DNA from: Marinobacter pelagius
GTDB lineage: Bacteria > Pseudomonadota > Gammaproteobacteria > Pseudomonadales > Oleiphilaceae
Assembly (NCBI RefSeq): GCF_900114925.1
Contig: NZ_FOUR01000006.1
Span: 124,001-188,000, forward strand
Length of the DNA: 64,000 nucleotides
Reading direction: 5' to 3'
Under the pieces are notes generated by a model that saw nothing but the letters and a program-made list of their open reading frames with translations, was not told where the DNA came from and did no database searches. The translations under genes were made by a program, and so were the position numbers. Of the stretch, positions 38,216-48,498 are shown one piece after another. Within the stretch, counting starts at the first letter, position 1, and each line of letters begins with the position of its first letter.

Positions 38216-39670
38216 ATGAATGACACAGGTTTCCGGATCGAGCATCGCTACCTGGAGCTTCCGGACAGTTTTTACACCCGGGTACAGCCAAAGCCACTGA
38301 CCAACGCCAGAATGGTCACCTTTAACCATGAACTGGCGCGCCAGATGGGCTTTCATGTGAGCTCGGAAGAAGAATGGACCGGCGTCGGAGCCGGCACGGA
38401 GCTACTGGAAGGCATGGACCCGGTGGCCATGAAATACACCGGCCACCAGTTCGGCATGTACAACCCGGAACTGGGGGACGGCCGCGGTCTGCTGCTGTGG
38501 GAAACTGTCGGCCCCGATGGCCGGCGCTGGGACTGGCACCTCAAGGGCGCCGGCACCACGCCCTACTCCCGCTTTGGCGATGGCCGTGCGGTGTTGCGCT
38601 CCACCATCCGGGAATACCTGTGCAGTGAGGCCATGCATTTCCTGGGCATCCCCACTACCCGTGCCCTGTTCATGGTCAGTGCCAGGGATCCGATCCGCCG
38701 GGAAACCATCGAAACCGCCGCCGCGCTGATGCGGGTGGCCGAGAGCCATATCCGCTTCGGCCACTTCGAATTCGCCGCCCATCACGAGGGGCCGGAAGCG
38801 GTGAAGACCCTGATCGAACACGTGATCGCCCTGCACTTCCCGCACCTGATCGATCTGCCGGAGGATGAGCGCCACACCCGCTGGTTCGAGGAAGTGGTTG
38901 AGAGAACCGCCCGCCTGATCGCCGACTGGCAGGCCGTGGGCTTCTGCCATGGCGTGATGAACAGCGACAACATGTCCATCATCGGCGATACCTTCGACTA
39001 TGGCCCCTACGCCTTCCTCGACGACTTCGACGCCGGCTACATCTGCAACCACACAGACCAGGAAGGCCGCTACGCCTACAACCGCCAGCCCCAGGTCGGC
39101 TTTGTGAACTGCCAGTACCTGGCCAATGCGTTGTTGCCGGTGATGAACGAAGACAGTGTGCGCCGGGGGTTAAGACGCTACGAGGTGATCTACAACGAAC
39201 GCTTCCTGCAGAACATGCGCGACAAGCTTGGTCTCGCCGAACCGGATGATTCCGATCTCAGCCTGATCATGGACACCTTCAGCATGCTCCACGAACACCA
39301 CGTGGACTACACCCGCTTCTTCCGGGGCCTCTCCAACCTCTACGACAAGGGCCATGACCCGGTGCGCGACCTGTTAGTGGATCGCAGCGTCGCGGACGAA
39401 TGGCTCGAACGCTACGAACAACGCCTGCAAAAAGAAACCCGCGCCCACGACGAGCGGGAATACGCCATGCGCAAGGTGAACCCGAAATACATCCTGAGAA
39501 ACTACCTGGCCCAGCAGGTGATCCAGGAGGCGCAGAACGGGGATTATCAGCCGATGGAGGAGTTATTGGAGGTGCTGCGGAAGCCGTTTGATGAGCAGCC
39601 GGAGTTTGAGAAGTATGCCGCGCTACCGCCGGATTGGGGGAAGCATTTGAATATCAGCTGTTCCAGTTGA
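38216..39670 (+). CDS. selO: SelO protein adenylyltransferase (YdiU family)
   Basis: Pseudokinase-fold enzyme that transfers AMP from ATP to hydroxyl side chains, linked to redox stress. The 484 residues match the family. Conserved segments are GHQFGMYNPELGDGRG, LKGAGTTPYSRFGDGRAVLRS, GVMNSDNMSI and FLDDFDAGY. The C-terminal SCSS holds the cysteine that replaces selenocysteine of animal SelO. The gene is divergent from the kinase gene across 68 bases; no clear ribosome binding site is seen before the ATG. Confidence 0.95.
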   Translation: MNDTGFRIEHRYLELPDSFYTRVQPKPLTNARMVTFNHELARQMGFHVSSEEEWTGVGAGTELLEGMDPVAMKYTGHQFGMYNPELGDGRGLLLWETVGPDGRRWDWHLKGAGTTPYSRFGDGRAVLRSTIREYLCSEAMHFLGIPTTRALFMVSARDPIRRETIETAAALMRVAESHIRFGHFEFAAHHEGPEAVKTLIEHVIALHFPHLIDLPEDERHTRWFEEVVERTARLIADWQAVGFCHGVMNSDNMSIIGDTFDYGPYAFLDDFDAGYICNHTDQEGRYAYNRQPQVGFVNCQYLANALLPVMNEDSVRRGLRRYEVIYNERFLQNMRDKLGLAEPDDSDLSLIMDTFSMLHEHHVDYTRFFRGLSNLYDKGHDPVRDLLVDRSVADEWLERYEQRLQKETRAHDEREYAMRKVNPKYILRNYLAQQVIQEAQNGDYQPMEELLEVLRKPFDEQPEFEKYAALPPDWGKHLNISCSS

Positions 39671-39680
39671 GGGGTGGTGC

Positions 39681-39875
39681 GCACAGGGGTCTGAAGAACT
39701 CCGTTCTTCTGACCCCACCTTAAACCACACCCCAAAGCTAAAAAAGGGGTCAGATGAAGGCTTTCATCAGACCCCGGAGCACAGGGGTCTGAAGAACTCG
39801 TTCTTCTGACCCCAACTTAAGCCACACCCCAAAGCTAAAAAAGGGGTCAGATGAAGGCTTTCATCAGACCCCGGC
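39681..39875 (+). repeat. Palindromic repeat cluster H: 98-bp unit in tandem (4 copies)
   Basis: Copies at 39686-39716 (T/T), 39746-39775 (A/A), 39784-39813 (T/T) and 39843-39872 (A/A). The sequence from 39681 repeats with few differences from 39779, so a 98-base unit of one T/T and one A/A copy with the spacer CCACACCCCAAAGCTAAAA has duplicated in tandem. The cluster separates convergent selO and the fumarase gene, where no ordinary terminator is seen. Confidence 0.95.
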
Positions 39876-39893
39876 AGACCCCAATTTCAGCCT

Positions 39894-41408
39894 TTAAACC
39901 GCCTTGGCAGCAATAATCTTGTCATGCCACTCCACCGGCCCGGTCTGGTGCACGGAGCTGCCCCGTGAATCCACCGCCACGGTCACCGGCATGTCTTCCA
40001 CCTCGAATTCATAGATGGCTTCCATACCCAGCTCTTCAAAGGCCACAACCTTGGCGCCTTTGATAGCCTTGGACACCAGGTAAGCCGCACCGCCCACCGC
40101 CATCAGATACACCGCGCCGTGCTTCTTGATCGCGTCAATCGCGACCTGGCCACGCTCGGCTTTACCGATCATGCCGGTCAGGCCGGTTTTCTCCAGCATG
40201 GTGTCGGTAAACTTGTCCATGCGGGTGGCGGTAGTCGGGCCGGCAGGACCAACCACTTCTTCGCGTACCGGATCCACCGGGCCCACGTAATAGATGAAGC
40301 GGCCCTTCAGATCCACCGGCAGCTCTTCACCGGCTTCGATCATGTCCACCATCTTCTTGTGGGCGGCATCACGGCCGGTCAGCATCTTGCCGGACAGCAG
40401 CACGGTCTCACCCGGCTGCCACTCTTTGACGTCTTCCGGTGTCACGGTATCCAGGTTCACGCGGCGCACGTTCTCACCCACTTCCCAGGTGATCTCCGGC
40501 CAGTCGTCCAGGCTCGGCGGGGTCTGCAGGGACGGACCAGTGCCGTCGAGGGTAAAGTGCGCGTGGCGGGTGGCCGCACAGTTCGGGATGATCGCCACCG
40601 GCTTGTTGGCAGCGTGGGTCGGGTAATCCTTGACCTTCACATCCAGAACGGTGGTCAGGCCGCCAAGGCCCTGGGCACCGATGCCCAGCTCGTTCACCTT
40701 CTCGAACAGCTCCAGGCGCAGCTCTTCCGAACGGTTGGAAGCACCACGGGCCTGCAGGTCATGAATATCGATCGGATCCAGCAGGGCTTCCTTGGCCAGT
40801 TCCATCGCCTTCTCGGCGGTACCACCGATACCAATACCCAGCATGCCCGGCGGACACCAGCCGGCACCCATTTGCGGCACCATCTTCAGCACCCAGTCCA
40901 CCACGGAATCGGACGGGTTCAGCATGGCGAACTTGGACTTGGCTTCGGAACCGCCGCCCTTGGCAGCCACGTGGACCTCAACGGTGTCACCCGGGACTAT
41001 TTTGTAGTGGATGATGGCCGGGGTATTGTCCTTGGTGTTCGCACGCTTGCCATCCGGATCGGCCAGCACGGAAGCCCGCAGCACGTTGTCCGGATGGGTG
41101 TAGGCGCGACGAACGCCTTCGTTGATCACATCATCCAGGGGCATATCGCAGTCCCACTGGACATTCATGCCGACGTTCACGAAAACCGTAACGATACCGG
41201 TATCCTGACAGATCGGACGGTGGCCCTGGGCGCACATCCGGGAGTTGATCAGGATCTGGGCCATGGCATCCTTCGCCGCCTGGGACTCTTCCTTCTGGTA
41301 GGCCTCATACACGCCCTGGATGAAGTCCTTGGGATGGTAGTAGGAAATGAATTGCAGCGCGTCCGCTACACTCTCAATCAGGTCGTCCTGGCGGATTACG
41401 GTGGTCAT
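39894..41408 (-). CDS. fumA: Class I (Fe-S) fumarate hydratase
   Basis: Interconverts fumarate and malate in the TCA cycle using a 4Fe-4S cluster. The 504 residues have the fused alpha/beta layout of FumA/FumB. Candidate cluster cysteines are in SRMCAQGHRP (C59), GWCPPGM and PNCAATRH. C-terminal domain motifs include KMLTGRDAAHKKM and GPVDPVREEVVGPAGPTT. The gene is divergent from the enoyl-CoA hydratase gene. Confidence 0.96.
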   Translation of the reverse strand: MTTVIRQDDLIESVADALQFISYYHPKDFIQGVYEAYQKEESQAAKDAMAQILINSRMCAQGHRPICQDTGIVTVFVNVGMNVQWDCDMPLDDVINEGVRRAYTHPDNVLRASVLADPDGKRANTKDNTPAIIHYKIVPGDTVEVHVAAKGGGSEAKSKFAMLNPSDSVVDWVLKMVPQMGAGWCPPGMLGIGIGGTAEKAMELAKEALLDPIDIHDLQARGASNRSEELRLELFEKVNELGIGAQGLGGLTTVLDVKVKDYPTHAANKPVAIIPNCAATRHAHFTLDGTGPSLQTPPSLDDWPEITWEVGENVRRVNLDTVTPEDVKEWQPGETVLLSGKMLTGRDAAHKKMVDMIEAGEELPVDLKGRFIYYVGPVDPVREEVVGPAGPTTATRMDKFTDTMLEKTGLTGMIGKAERGQVAIDAIKKHGAVYLMAVGGAAYLVSKAIKGAKVVAFEELGMEAIYEFEVEDMPVTVAVDSRGSSVHQTGPVEWHDKIIAAKAV

Positions 41409-41589
41409 AGGCGCCTCATCAGCTTGTTTCGTTATTTCGTGTCATCGAAAAATCGGGAGGCGAGAGTTTACCAGAAAATCGTTCGAACGAGTGATGCGAC
41501 GGAAGGCGAAGGCGCTATAAAAGGAAGTAACAAAACCATCATCAGGGGCGCCATCCCCGAAAAATAACAACACGTTCGCAGGAGATACC

Positions 41590-42363
41590 GTGACCGACCT
41601 CATCCTCACCGAGAAATCAGACCGAATCCTGACCGTTCGCCTCAACCGTCCGAACCGCAAGAACGCCCTCACCCATGATATGTACACCGCCATGGGTGAC
41701 GCCCTGGAACAGGCAGAATCCGACCGCGACATCCGCTGCACACTGTTCACGGGCACCGAGGAGTGCTTCACCGCCGGCAACGACCTGAGCGAATTCGCCC
41801 AAGGCCTACCCGGTGAATTCCGGGAAACCCCGGTGGGTCGCTTCCTTTTATTACTGGCAACCGCCACCAAACCGGTGGTGGCCGCGGTCAATGGCCCGGC
41901 CGTGGGCATCGGCACCACCATGCTCTTACACTGTGACCTGGTGGTCGCCGGCACCAACACCCGCTTCCAGATGCCCTTCGCCAACCTGGGCCTGTGCCCG
42001 GAAGGCGGCTCCAGTCTGCTGCTACCCGCCTGGCTCGGCCGGGTACGCGCCGCCGAATTGCTGATGCTCGGCAATGCCTTTACCGCGGACGACGCCCTGC
42101 AGATGGGCATCATCAACCGCGTTTGTGATCCCATAGAAACCGAAGACAACGCGCGGGAACTATGCCGCCAGCTGGCCGCCCAGGCGCCCGCCGCCCTCCG
42201 CGCCACCAAACAGTTGCTCAACCGGCCGGTAATGGAAGATCTGACAGACACCATGCTGACCGAAGGACAGCTGTTCAGCGAACGCCTGAAATCGCCCGAA
42301 GCTGCCGAGGCATTCCGTGCGTTCATGGAAAAACGCCAGCCCGATTTTTCCTCCTTCGACTGA
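41590..42363 (+). CDS. Enoyl-CoA hydratase/isomerase family protein
   Basis: A 257-residue crotonase. The oxyanion-hole segments are CFTAGNDLSEF and AAVNGPAVGIGTTM, and a glutamate lies in LCPEGGSS. Only one of the two usual hydratase glutamates is apparent, which suits a delta3-delta2 enoyl-CoA isomerase as well as a hydratase. The start is GTG at 41590 with GGAG upstream. Likely role in fatty-acid or aromatic degradation; the exact substrate cannot be read from the sequence. Confidence 0.9.
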   Translation: MTDLILTEKSDRILTVRLNRPNRKNALTHDMYTAMGDALEQAESDRDIRCTLFTGTEECFTAGNDLSEFAQGLPGEFRETPVGRFLLLLATATKPVVAAVNGPAVGIGTTMLLHCDLVVAGTNTRFQMPFANLGLCPEGGSSLLLPAWLGRVRAAELLMLGNAFTADDALQMGIINRVCDPIETEDNARELCRQLAAQAPAALRATKQLLNRPVMEDLTDTMLTEGQLFSERLKSPEAAEAFRAFMEKRQPDFSSFD

Positions 42364-42589
42364 CTCGCAAAAGCCATTAAGGAGGCTCGACAAAGCGTTC
42401 ATTGCCAACTATTTTTCAGAAAGGCCGAACTCCATCCGTGCGAGGATGACCCGAAAGGCCAGAATCACACTTTTGGCTGATCAACACTTGCCAGACTGTC
42501 GCTATAGTCAGAGTTACGAAATTGGCTCAAAGCGCTGACCAAAATTTCAGAAGAACATAACGACACAACAACAGGAAAAGGTTCCACCC

Positions 42590-45559
42590 ATGTTCAAGAA
42601 AACACTAATAAGTCTTGCCGTGGCGTCTTCCGTTGGACTTACAGGCTGCTGGAGCAGCGGTGACGAGGGGGCGAATGCTAATCCGGATTATCAGATCAGT
42701 AACCCGGAACTTGACGGGAAAACATGGCCCTATTTCAACCCTGTGACGGGCGACCTCCCTCTCCCGAATGATCTGATTTTCCAGTCAGATGATCCTGAGA
42801 CGACAATTAATGAAGCGGATGGATCCTTTAATGTTGCGGACACTGCGCCGCCTGTAACCTCAGCTTTGAATGACCTAAGCGGTGCCTCTACTGTTGCACC
42901 CGCCGTTGTTGAGTTTAACGGGCAGATCGACCCAGAAACTGTTGATTCACGCGCATTCATTCAGAACCCGCTTGCGGGTGAAGAGGGTCAGCCCCCGATC
43001 ATCCCCAACCCGAATCAAAACGTTTTCCTCGTTCAGCTTGAATATGCCGGTGGTGACCCGGTACGTGGCCTGGGTGCGGGGGAATCTCCGACCATTCCAT
43101 TGGCAATTACTGCGCAGGTTGCAGCAGGCGCAGCTCCCCAGGATTTGAGTGGCAGAGACGCAGCTGCAGCAGGACAGTACCTTGCAAGCCTCGTTTCCGA
43201 TCCCGAATATGTAGCAGAAGTAGTAACCCTGGACGGTAATTCTGCTATTCGAATCAATCCCACCAAGCCGCTGAATCCGTTCAAACGCTACCTCGTGATC
43301 GTTACCGACGAGGTTCTTGACATCTATGGCGATCCGATCGTTCAGGATCCTCTCTATCGTGATGTTGCCGATCCGGATCGAGTTCTGGGCAACCCAACTG
43401 CACTGGCACCAGTGCGCCGCATTGTGGATGGTTTCTGGGAAAAAGTTGCATCGAGCTTCTTCGCGCTTCCAAACCAGGTTCGACCAGAGGCTGCAGCACT
43501 AACCGAAGAAGACATCGCGCTGACATACAGCTTTACGACATCAAACGACCAGGATGTGCTCCAGTACATTGCTGAGCCTAAAGCGTACTTCGAGGAAACA
43601 ATTCTTGGCTCGATCCGTTTCAATGCGGTAACAGAGGCTAGAGAAGCTGGTGAGACTGATTTCTTTACGCTCTTGCAGATTGGCCAAGATGCGGTAGATG
43701 CCGCAGCAGCCACTGTTGATGCACAAGCAACACAGCTAGTTCAGGCGTTCACACAGGCAGACCTGCTGCCCACTCCGCAGGATCGCAGCGGGACTGCAAC
43801 CTTTGGAGAGCCTCAGGATGTTACCCAGGTATCGGCCATTGCTAGCCAATTTGTGGAATTTGGCCAGGTAAATCTGGTCCAGGGTACGATCGATCTTCCC
43901 TACTATCTGACAGCCCCCACAGGCACATCAGACGCGGAGGGTTCTGTCATCAATACAGAGAGCTGGGAAGCAAATTCCGCGCTCGCTGCAGCAGCGGGTG
44001 ATCAACTCGGCGTAGAGTTTGCACAGTCGGATACCAACGTAAGCACTGTGGTTAACTATCGTTTCCCCTTCCCAGCAAAAACAACCGATGTAACCGTCCC
44101 AGTAATGGTTCTTTATCCGGCTACCTATGACGGGAGCACGCCCCTCGAAACCGTGATGTATATGCACGGTATCACTACCGATCGAAGCACCGCACTGACC
44201 TTCGGCAGTGCTTTGGCACATAACTCGCAAGTGGCTGTTGTGGTTATCGATCAGCCACTGCATGGTGTTACGCCATTTAGCGAGCAGGATCAAATTGACC
44301 TGGCCACCAGGCTGTTGGCCGCTGGTCAAGATGCCGGACTTCCCCCGTTCCTGGCTCCAGATCAGAGCTTCTGGCCGACCGGCGATAATATCGCCCTAAC
44401 CCTGAACGGCGAGATAGCTTTCGCCTTCACTGCCGTAACGCTTGATAGCAATCCAGAGAGCGGAGTATCCATCGACGACGGAATCGATGAGACAGAACGC
44501 GCAATCATTGAAGGCACGATTGCCGCGGCATTGACGGACACAGGAACCGGCAACGCCGGCCTGGACACTGCCATTCGATCTCTGCGCTCATTCGAGAATA
44601 CAGTCGCTAATGCCGGCTCAACGGTTCCGGGCATTGCCAAAACAGAAGTCGAGCGTCACTTCGATTTCACGGCAAATGCGTCAAGCATGCCGACAGCAAT
44701 GACTGAAACCGAGGGCGACTCTGGTAGCCTCTTCATCAACCTTACCAACTTCACAAACACCCGAGACAAGAACCGTCAAGCAGTTGTTGATCTGTTGAAT
44801 GTGAGGGTTTCTCTGGGCGGTCTCGACTTCGATGGCACAGAAGGCGCAGATCTTAACCAAAACAGCGTGTATTTCACCGGCCACTCTTTGGGGACCATTG
44901 TTGGGGCTCCATTCGTTGCTGTCGCCAACGCGAGCGCTCCCGCTCGTGACGACATTATCGCAGCCCAGTTGCTTACGCCGGGAGCAGGTATCGTAAGAAT
45001 GCTTGAGAACTCTCCGACCTTTGCACCCAGGATCCTCGGTGGCCTTCAAGCAGCTGCCGGTCTTGAGCAAGGCGACGCTGATCTCGAAACGTTCCTGAAT
45101 GTTTTCCAGGCTGCGATCGACTCGACTGACCCGATTAACTTCGCAGGAAGTCTGAACGAATCAGGTACTCCGGTGCTTCTGTCTCAGGTGAATGGCGATC
45201 AGGTTATTCCTAACGATCCGCTGGCAAACCCGCTGGGTGCAGCATTTGATGCGTACCTATCCGGAACTGAGCCCTTTGCAAATCTCCTGAACGCCACCGC
45301 TGTGACGAACGCAAATGAGGTAGACCTGGGCCTTGGGGACGGGACACTGGGCGTTCCTCTGCTTAACGCGGCAATCACGCGTTATACTGAAGGCACACAT
45401 GGCACTCCCGTATTGCCTCAGGATGGTCCGCTGGATGAGCGCGTATTTGCAGAGATGGTCCGCCAGACAGCCTCTGTGGTGGCTACAGCAGGCGGGGCTG
45501 TAATCCTCAATGCCGAGGACCAGGATCCGGACATCACGGAAATTGTCCAGCAAGAGTGA
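42590..45559 (+). CDS. Extracellular lipase-type lipoprotein (VolA / Pla-1/cef family)
   Basis: A 989-residue lipoprotein: signal peptide with lipobox LTGC (C20), then a large N-terminal region of the virulence-factor-lipase type and an alpha/beta-hydrolase domain. The nucleophile elbow GHSLG is at 764-768 (S766). VolA of Vibrio cholerae is a surface lysophospholipase that feeds on host lipid; here hydrolysis of exogenous lipids is an inference. AGGAAAAGG precedes the ATG. The coding sequence looks richer in A+T than its left neighbours. A strong terminator follows. The 226-base gap before it shows no clear promoter. Confidence 0.9.
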   Translation: MFKKTLISLAVASSVGLTGCWSSGDEGANANPDYQISNPELDGKTWPYFNPVTGDLPLPNDLIFQSDDPETTINEADGSFNVADTAPPVTSALNDLSGASTVAPAVVEFNGQIDPETVDSRAFIQNPLAGEEGQPPIIPNPNQNVFLVQLEYAGGDPVRGLGAGESPTIPLAITAQVAAGAAPQDLSGRDAAAAGQYLASLVSDPEYVAEVVTLDGNSAIRINPTKPLNPFKRYLVIVTDEVLDIYGDPIVQDPLYRDVADPDRVLGNPTALAPVRRIVDGFWEKVASSFFALPNQVRPEAAALTEEDIALTYSFTTSNDQDVLQYIAEPKAYFEETILGSIRFNAVTEAREAGETDFFTLLQIGQDAVDAAAATVDAQATQLVQAFTQADLLPTPQDRSGTATFGEPQDVTQVSAIASQFVEFGQVNLVQGTIDLPYYLTAPTGTSDAEGSVINTESWEANSALAAAAGDQLGVEFAQSDTNVSTVVNYRFPFPAKTTDVTVPVMVLYPATYDGSTPLETVMYMHGITTDRSTALTFGSALAHNSQVAVVVIDQPLHGVTPFSEQDQIDLATRLLAAGQDAGLPPFLAPDQSFWPTGDNIALTLNGEIAFAFTAVTLDSNPESGVSIDDGIDETERAIIEGTIAAALTDTGTGNAGLDTAIRSLRSFENTVANAGSTVPGIAKTEVERHFDFTANASSMPTAMTETEGDSGSLFINLTNFTNTRDKNRQAVVDLLNVRVSLGGLDFDGTEGADLNQNSVYFTGHSLGTIVGAPFVAVANASAPARDDIIAAQLLTPGAGIVRMLENSPTFAPRILGGLQAAAGLEQGDADLETFLNVFQAAIDSTDPINFAGSLNESGTPVLLSQVNGDQVIPNDPLANPLGAAFDAYLSGTEPFANLLNATAVTNANEVDLGLGDGTLGVPLLNAAITRYTEGTHGTPVLPQDGPLDERVFAEMVRQTASVVATAGGAVILNAEDQDPDITEIVQQE

Positions 45560-45611
45560 ATTAAAAGCTCAAAAGCCGTTGGATGGTTGAAGAACCATCT
45601 ATAGATGAACA

Positions 45612-45640
45612 GAAAACCCCGCCACTTCGGCGGGGTTTTC
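45612..45640 (+). terminator. Intrinsic terminator after the lipase-type gene
   Basis: A perfect 12-bp stem (GAAAACCCCGCC / GGCGGGGTTTTC) with a five-base loop ACTTC and a T-rich 3' arm, 53 bases after the stop. It can act on both strands. Confidence 0.95.
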
Positions 45641-45670
45641 TGTTTCGGGCTTCTACTATTCCTAATCAAT

Positions 45671-45705
45671 TAAGCCCGACAAATGTTCATGATCTGTCGG
45701 GCTTA
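45671..45705 (-). terminator. Inverted repeat after the acylase gene, probable terminator
   Basis: Perfect 11-bp arms TAAGCCCGACA / TGTCGGGCTTA around a 13-base loop, 15 bases past the acylase stop on the minus strand. The T-run is weak, so termination may be partial. Confidence 0.7.
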
Positions 45706-45719
45706 ATGCCTCAAGACAA

Positions 45720-48335
45720 CTACTGGGAAAGCGTCGTTACTCCATTCGCCAACAGGTTCGCTTCAACCTCCTCCTCAGTGAACAACAACTTCCGATAATC
45801 CTTCTCTGAATACCGCAAACTCTGATCATTGAAATAAGGCGAATCAGGATCGGTAGATTGGGAGTAGCTTACAAGCCCATAAGCCTCAGGCCCCGATTCA
45901 GTGAACTCAAGACCAAAGTGCCAGCTTGTACCACGGGCCATATGCCAGCCCTCCCCAGGCGCTTGAGACAATCCAGCGGTATTCGGAATCACGGTAGGTG
46001 CAATCCTGGGAAAGACCGTGTCTTCTGCCGTAGCGCTTGTGACTACGCCAATAGCATTAAATGCTCCATCCACTGAACCATCACCGCCATGCCAAGGGAA
46101 CGACTGCAGCAACTCAACGGGGGTACCACCTGGCGGGACACCACCGGTAGGTTGGTGATATTGAACATCGCCAAGACGAGCATCATAGGCAATTGAGGCA
46201 GCATCGAGTGATTCGAGGCCATCGGCCAATGCCACCAGCATCACGTCATCGGGTGAGCCCCGATTGGTGTCAGACGGCGTAGAAGGGGTGCTAACTGGAT
46301 CGTTGGGATCAAAGGGTACCGTCAAATCGGCTGAAAACTTGTTGCGGTAATTGGCGATGAAAACGCGAAATACGTGTGCGCCCACACTATCCACGTCGTA
46401 CACGCCATCCCAGTTCTGCAATACACCGCAAGCCTCGTCAACCGCGCGACTTCCTCCGGCACTCAGATTAACTGCACCTGCGCCAATAAGATCACAACGC
46501 TCTCGGAGCTCAGTAAGGAACTGTTCGGAATACCAGGTCCGGTTGTTGTAGATGACATTAATAAGATCCTGAGCCCCAAATTTTCCATCCTGTCCAGCTG
46601 GAGGATTAGCCGCATATCCAGGATCCAATGGGTTCTGGAGCATAGTAATCCCTATCCGGGTACGCGGGTTCAATTGAGTTTGCTCAGGTCCAAACAGCGG
46701 AGAATAGCCTGTAAGGAAGGCGTCGGGGTTTGTTGACCAGTAACTGTCGTTGGAGTTTTGAACCCAATCCTGCCTCAGTAGCTGCGGTTTCTTCTCGAAT
46801 GGCACCAGTCCGTTACAATCGCCCTCAATCCAGTCATCGCGAGACTTGCTGCCATCGAGCAACGTCAAGCCTGCTTCAAACAATTGATTGTATTCAGGAC
46901 TGACACTCCTTTTGAAATCAATAACGGCGAGAGAAGCATCAGACAGATGGGGCACGGAGCTGCTGTCAATGTAGTAGGCATTTCCTTCCGCATCGGCATA
47001 GGTTGAGTTTGTCCAGAAGGTCGTTCCGCAATTCTGGAAAACAGCCTGAAACTCCTCAAGGTTGGATGCACGGCTCATCTGCAACCATGTATCCAACAGC
47101 CTTTCGGTGGAGGCATTGGCATCGCGATATGTGTATGCAGTTCCCGAAGCCCCCCAAGCGGGAAGTCCTCCGCCTGTGACAGCATCTGCAGCCAGCATTG
47201 GCCCATACTCAGAAAAGTAGAAGGTTTTTTCGAGTATGGTTGGTGTTGGGGATCCATTATTCACTTCAATACGAAACGTTTTTTCGGTGATAGGCTTCTC
47301 AACACCATCTTTGAGGTAGGTGAAGTTGTCACCATCTTTGAGTGTCAGCTCATACAGGGTAAATCGCCGACTGGTTGTGACTGTATGTGACCAGGCCAGG
47401 TTCTCGTTGAAATTAATCAACGGAATGGCCGTTCCCAGAAGTCCTGCACCGTTCACATTCATGTAACCAGGCACGGTCAAGTGAACCTGATAAAGCCTGC
47501 GGTGGCCGGTGTAGGGGAAGTGCGGATTGGCCAACAGTGCACCCTTACCGTGTTCAGTCAACTCCTTGCCGATACCCCATGCATTACTACCAAGCCCGAA
47601 GTCCTGGAAGTCCACTTGCTTGGCTGCGTTAGTTCTTGCATTTGCCGCGACCAGGTTATGAACATCAAGTTTGGATGACATCTCCAGAACCGGAGTTGGT
47701 AGTGGTGATTCGCCCTCGGGAACCGCAACAAACACTGCACCAGTGGCGAACAATGCACCGCTTGCGTATTGGCCAACGATTCGATAATGGGCAAACAGAT
47801 CAACTGGCCGGATTTCTTTAACCCAAGGTTGATCTCTGCACTCCGGGGGAAAATCAGAGCTGGGAGTCTCGCTTACAAACTTGTTATACCCAGCTGTAAA
47901 CCCTTCAATAAGGGCACGTGTCTCATCACTCAGGTTTGAATATTCCTCTTCTGCTCCGCTAAGAATACCCTGTGCTTTGAAACTAAAGTCATTAATGATA
48001 TTGATATCGCCGTCACCGGGACCAAAATATTTAGCCCTTTCACTTCTCGCCTTGACAATCGCCTCTGCTAGCAAGCAAACATTATCCTGGGCTTGGGCAT
48101 AGCCATGACCGAAAGCGGCCGATGCCAAATTATCAGCCGTAATGTGAGGAACGCCGTCGGTTGTTCGCTTGATCGTTGCTTCAAACGTGCCATCTGCCGG
48201 AAACAGCTGCTCGTTCACCCCAGAGGAGCTGGAAGAACTGTCTCCGTCAAAACAGCCCCCCAGAAAAGCACTGCTAACTATAACCAAACCCAACCCAAGC
48301 CTTCGCCCGGTTGTCTGGAATTTCCTGATTTTCAT
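45720..48335 (-). CDS. Penicillin acylase family lipoprotein
   Basis: N-terminal-nucleophile amidohydrolase of the penicillin G acylase / acyl-homoserine-lactone acylase family, 871 residues. A lipobox FLGGC (C28) predicts a lipoprotein, followed by a serine-rich linker. After an alpha-chain-like region, the sequence DFGLG-SNAWGIG places the predicted nucleophile at S250, where self-cleavage would give the beta chain. Natural substrate unknown: acyl-homoserine lactones, acyl amino acids or siderophore precursors are all possible. The start at 48335 follows AAGGACG. Convergent with the lipase gene and similarly lower in GC. Confidence 0.9.
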   Translation of the reverse strand: MKIRKFQTTGRRLGLGLVIVSSAFLGGCFDGDSSSSSSGVNEQLFPADGTFEATIKRTTDGVPHITADNLASAAFGHGYAQAQDNVCLLAEAIVKARSERAKYFGPGDGDINIINDFSFKAQGILSGAEEEYSNLSDETRALIEGFTAGYNKFVSETPSSDFPPECRDQPWVKEIRPVDLFAHYRIVGQYASGALFATGAVFVAVPEGESPLPTPVLEMSSKLDVHNLVAANARTNAAKQVDFQDFGLGSNAWGIGKELTEHGKGALLANPHFPYTGHRRLYQVHLTVPGYMNVNGAGLLGTAIPLINFNENLAWSHTVTTSRRFTLYELTLKDGDNFTYLKDGVEKPITEKTFRIEVNNGSPTPTILEKTFYFSEYGPMLAADAVTGGGLPAWGASGTAYTYRDANASTERLLDTWLQMSRASNLEEFQAVFQNCGTTFWTNSTYADAEGNAYYIDSSSVPHLSDASLAVIDFKRSVSPEYNQLFEAGLTLLDGSKSRDDWIEGDCNGLVPFEKKPQLLRQDWVQNSNDSYWSTNPDAFLTGYSPLFGPEQTQLNPRTRIGITMLQNPLDPGYAANPPAGQDGKFGAQDLINVIYNNRTWYSEQFLTELRERCDLIGAGAVNLSAGGSRAVDEACGVLQNWDGVYDVDSVGAHVFRVFIANYRNKFSADLTVPFDPNDPVSTPSTPSDTNRGSPDDVMLVALADGLESLDAASIAYDARLGDVQYHQPTGGVPPGGTPVELLQSFPWHGGDGSVDGAFNAIGVVTSATAEDTVFPRIAPTVIPNTAGLSQAPGEGWHMARGTSWHFGLEFTESGPEAYGLVSYSQSTDPDSPYFNDQSLRYSEKDYRKLLFTEEEVEANLLANGVTTLSQ

Positions 48336-48498
48336 AGTGTCGTCCTTATAGTTGTTCACTACGGTGTTATCGCCAAAGGCGACACTATAAAACCTAGCAG
48401 AGTGTCAGGTTTTCCATCGGAAAGCCTGAAGCCCTGTTCAGGAATAAATTCTTCTAAGTGAGCGACTCCTTAGTACTGTTTTAATAAACCGGGTTACA

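Noticed and set aside
45671..45705. A member of the GGGGTC palindrome family
   Set aside because: Its arms TAAGCCCGACA are unrelated to the repeat consensus; it is a local terminator-like hairpin.
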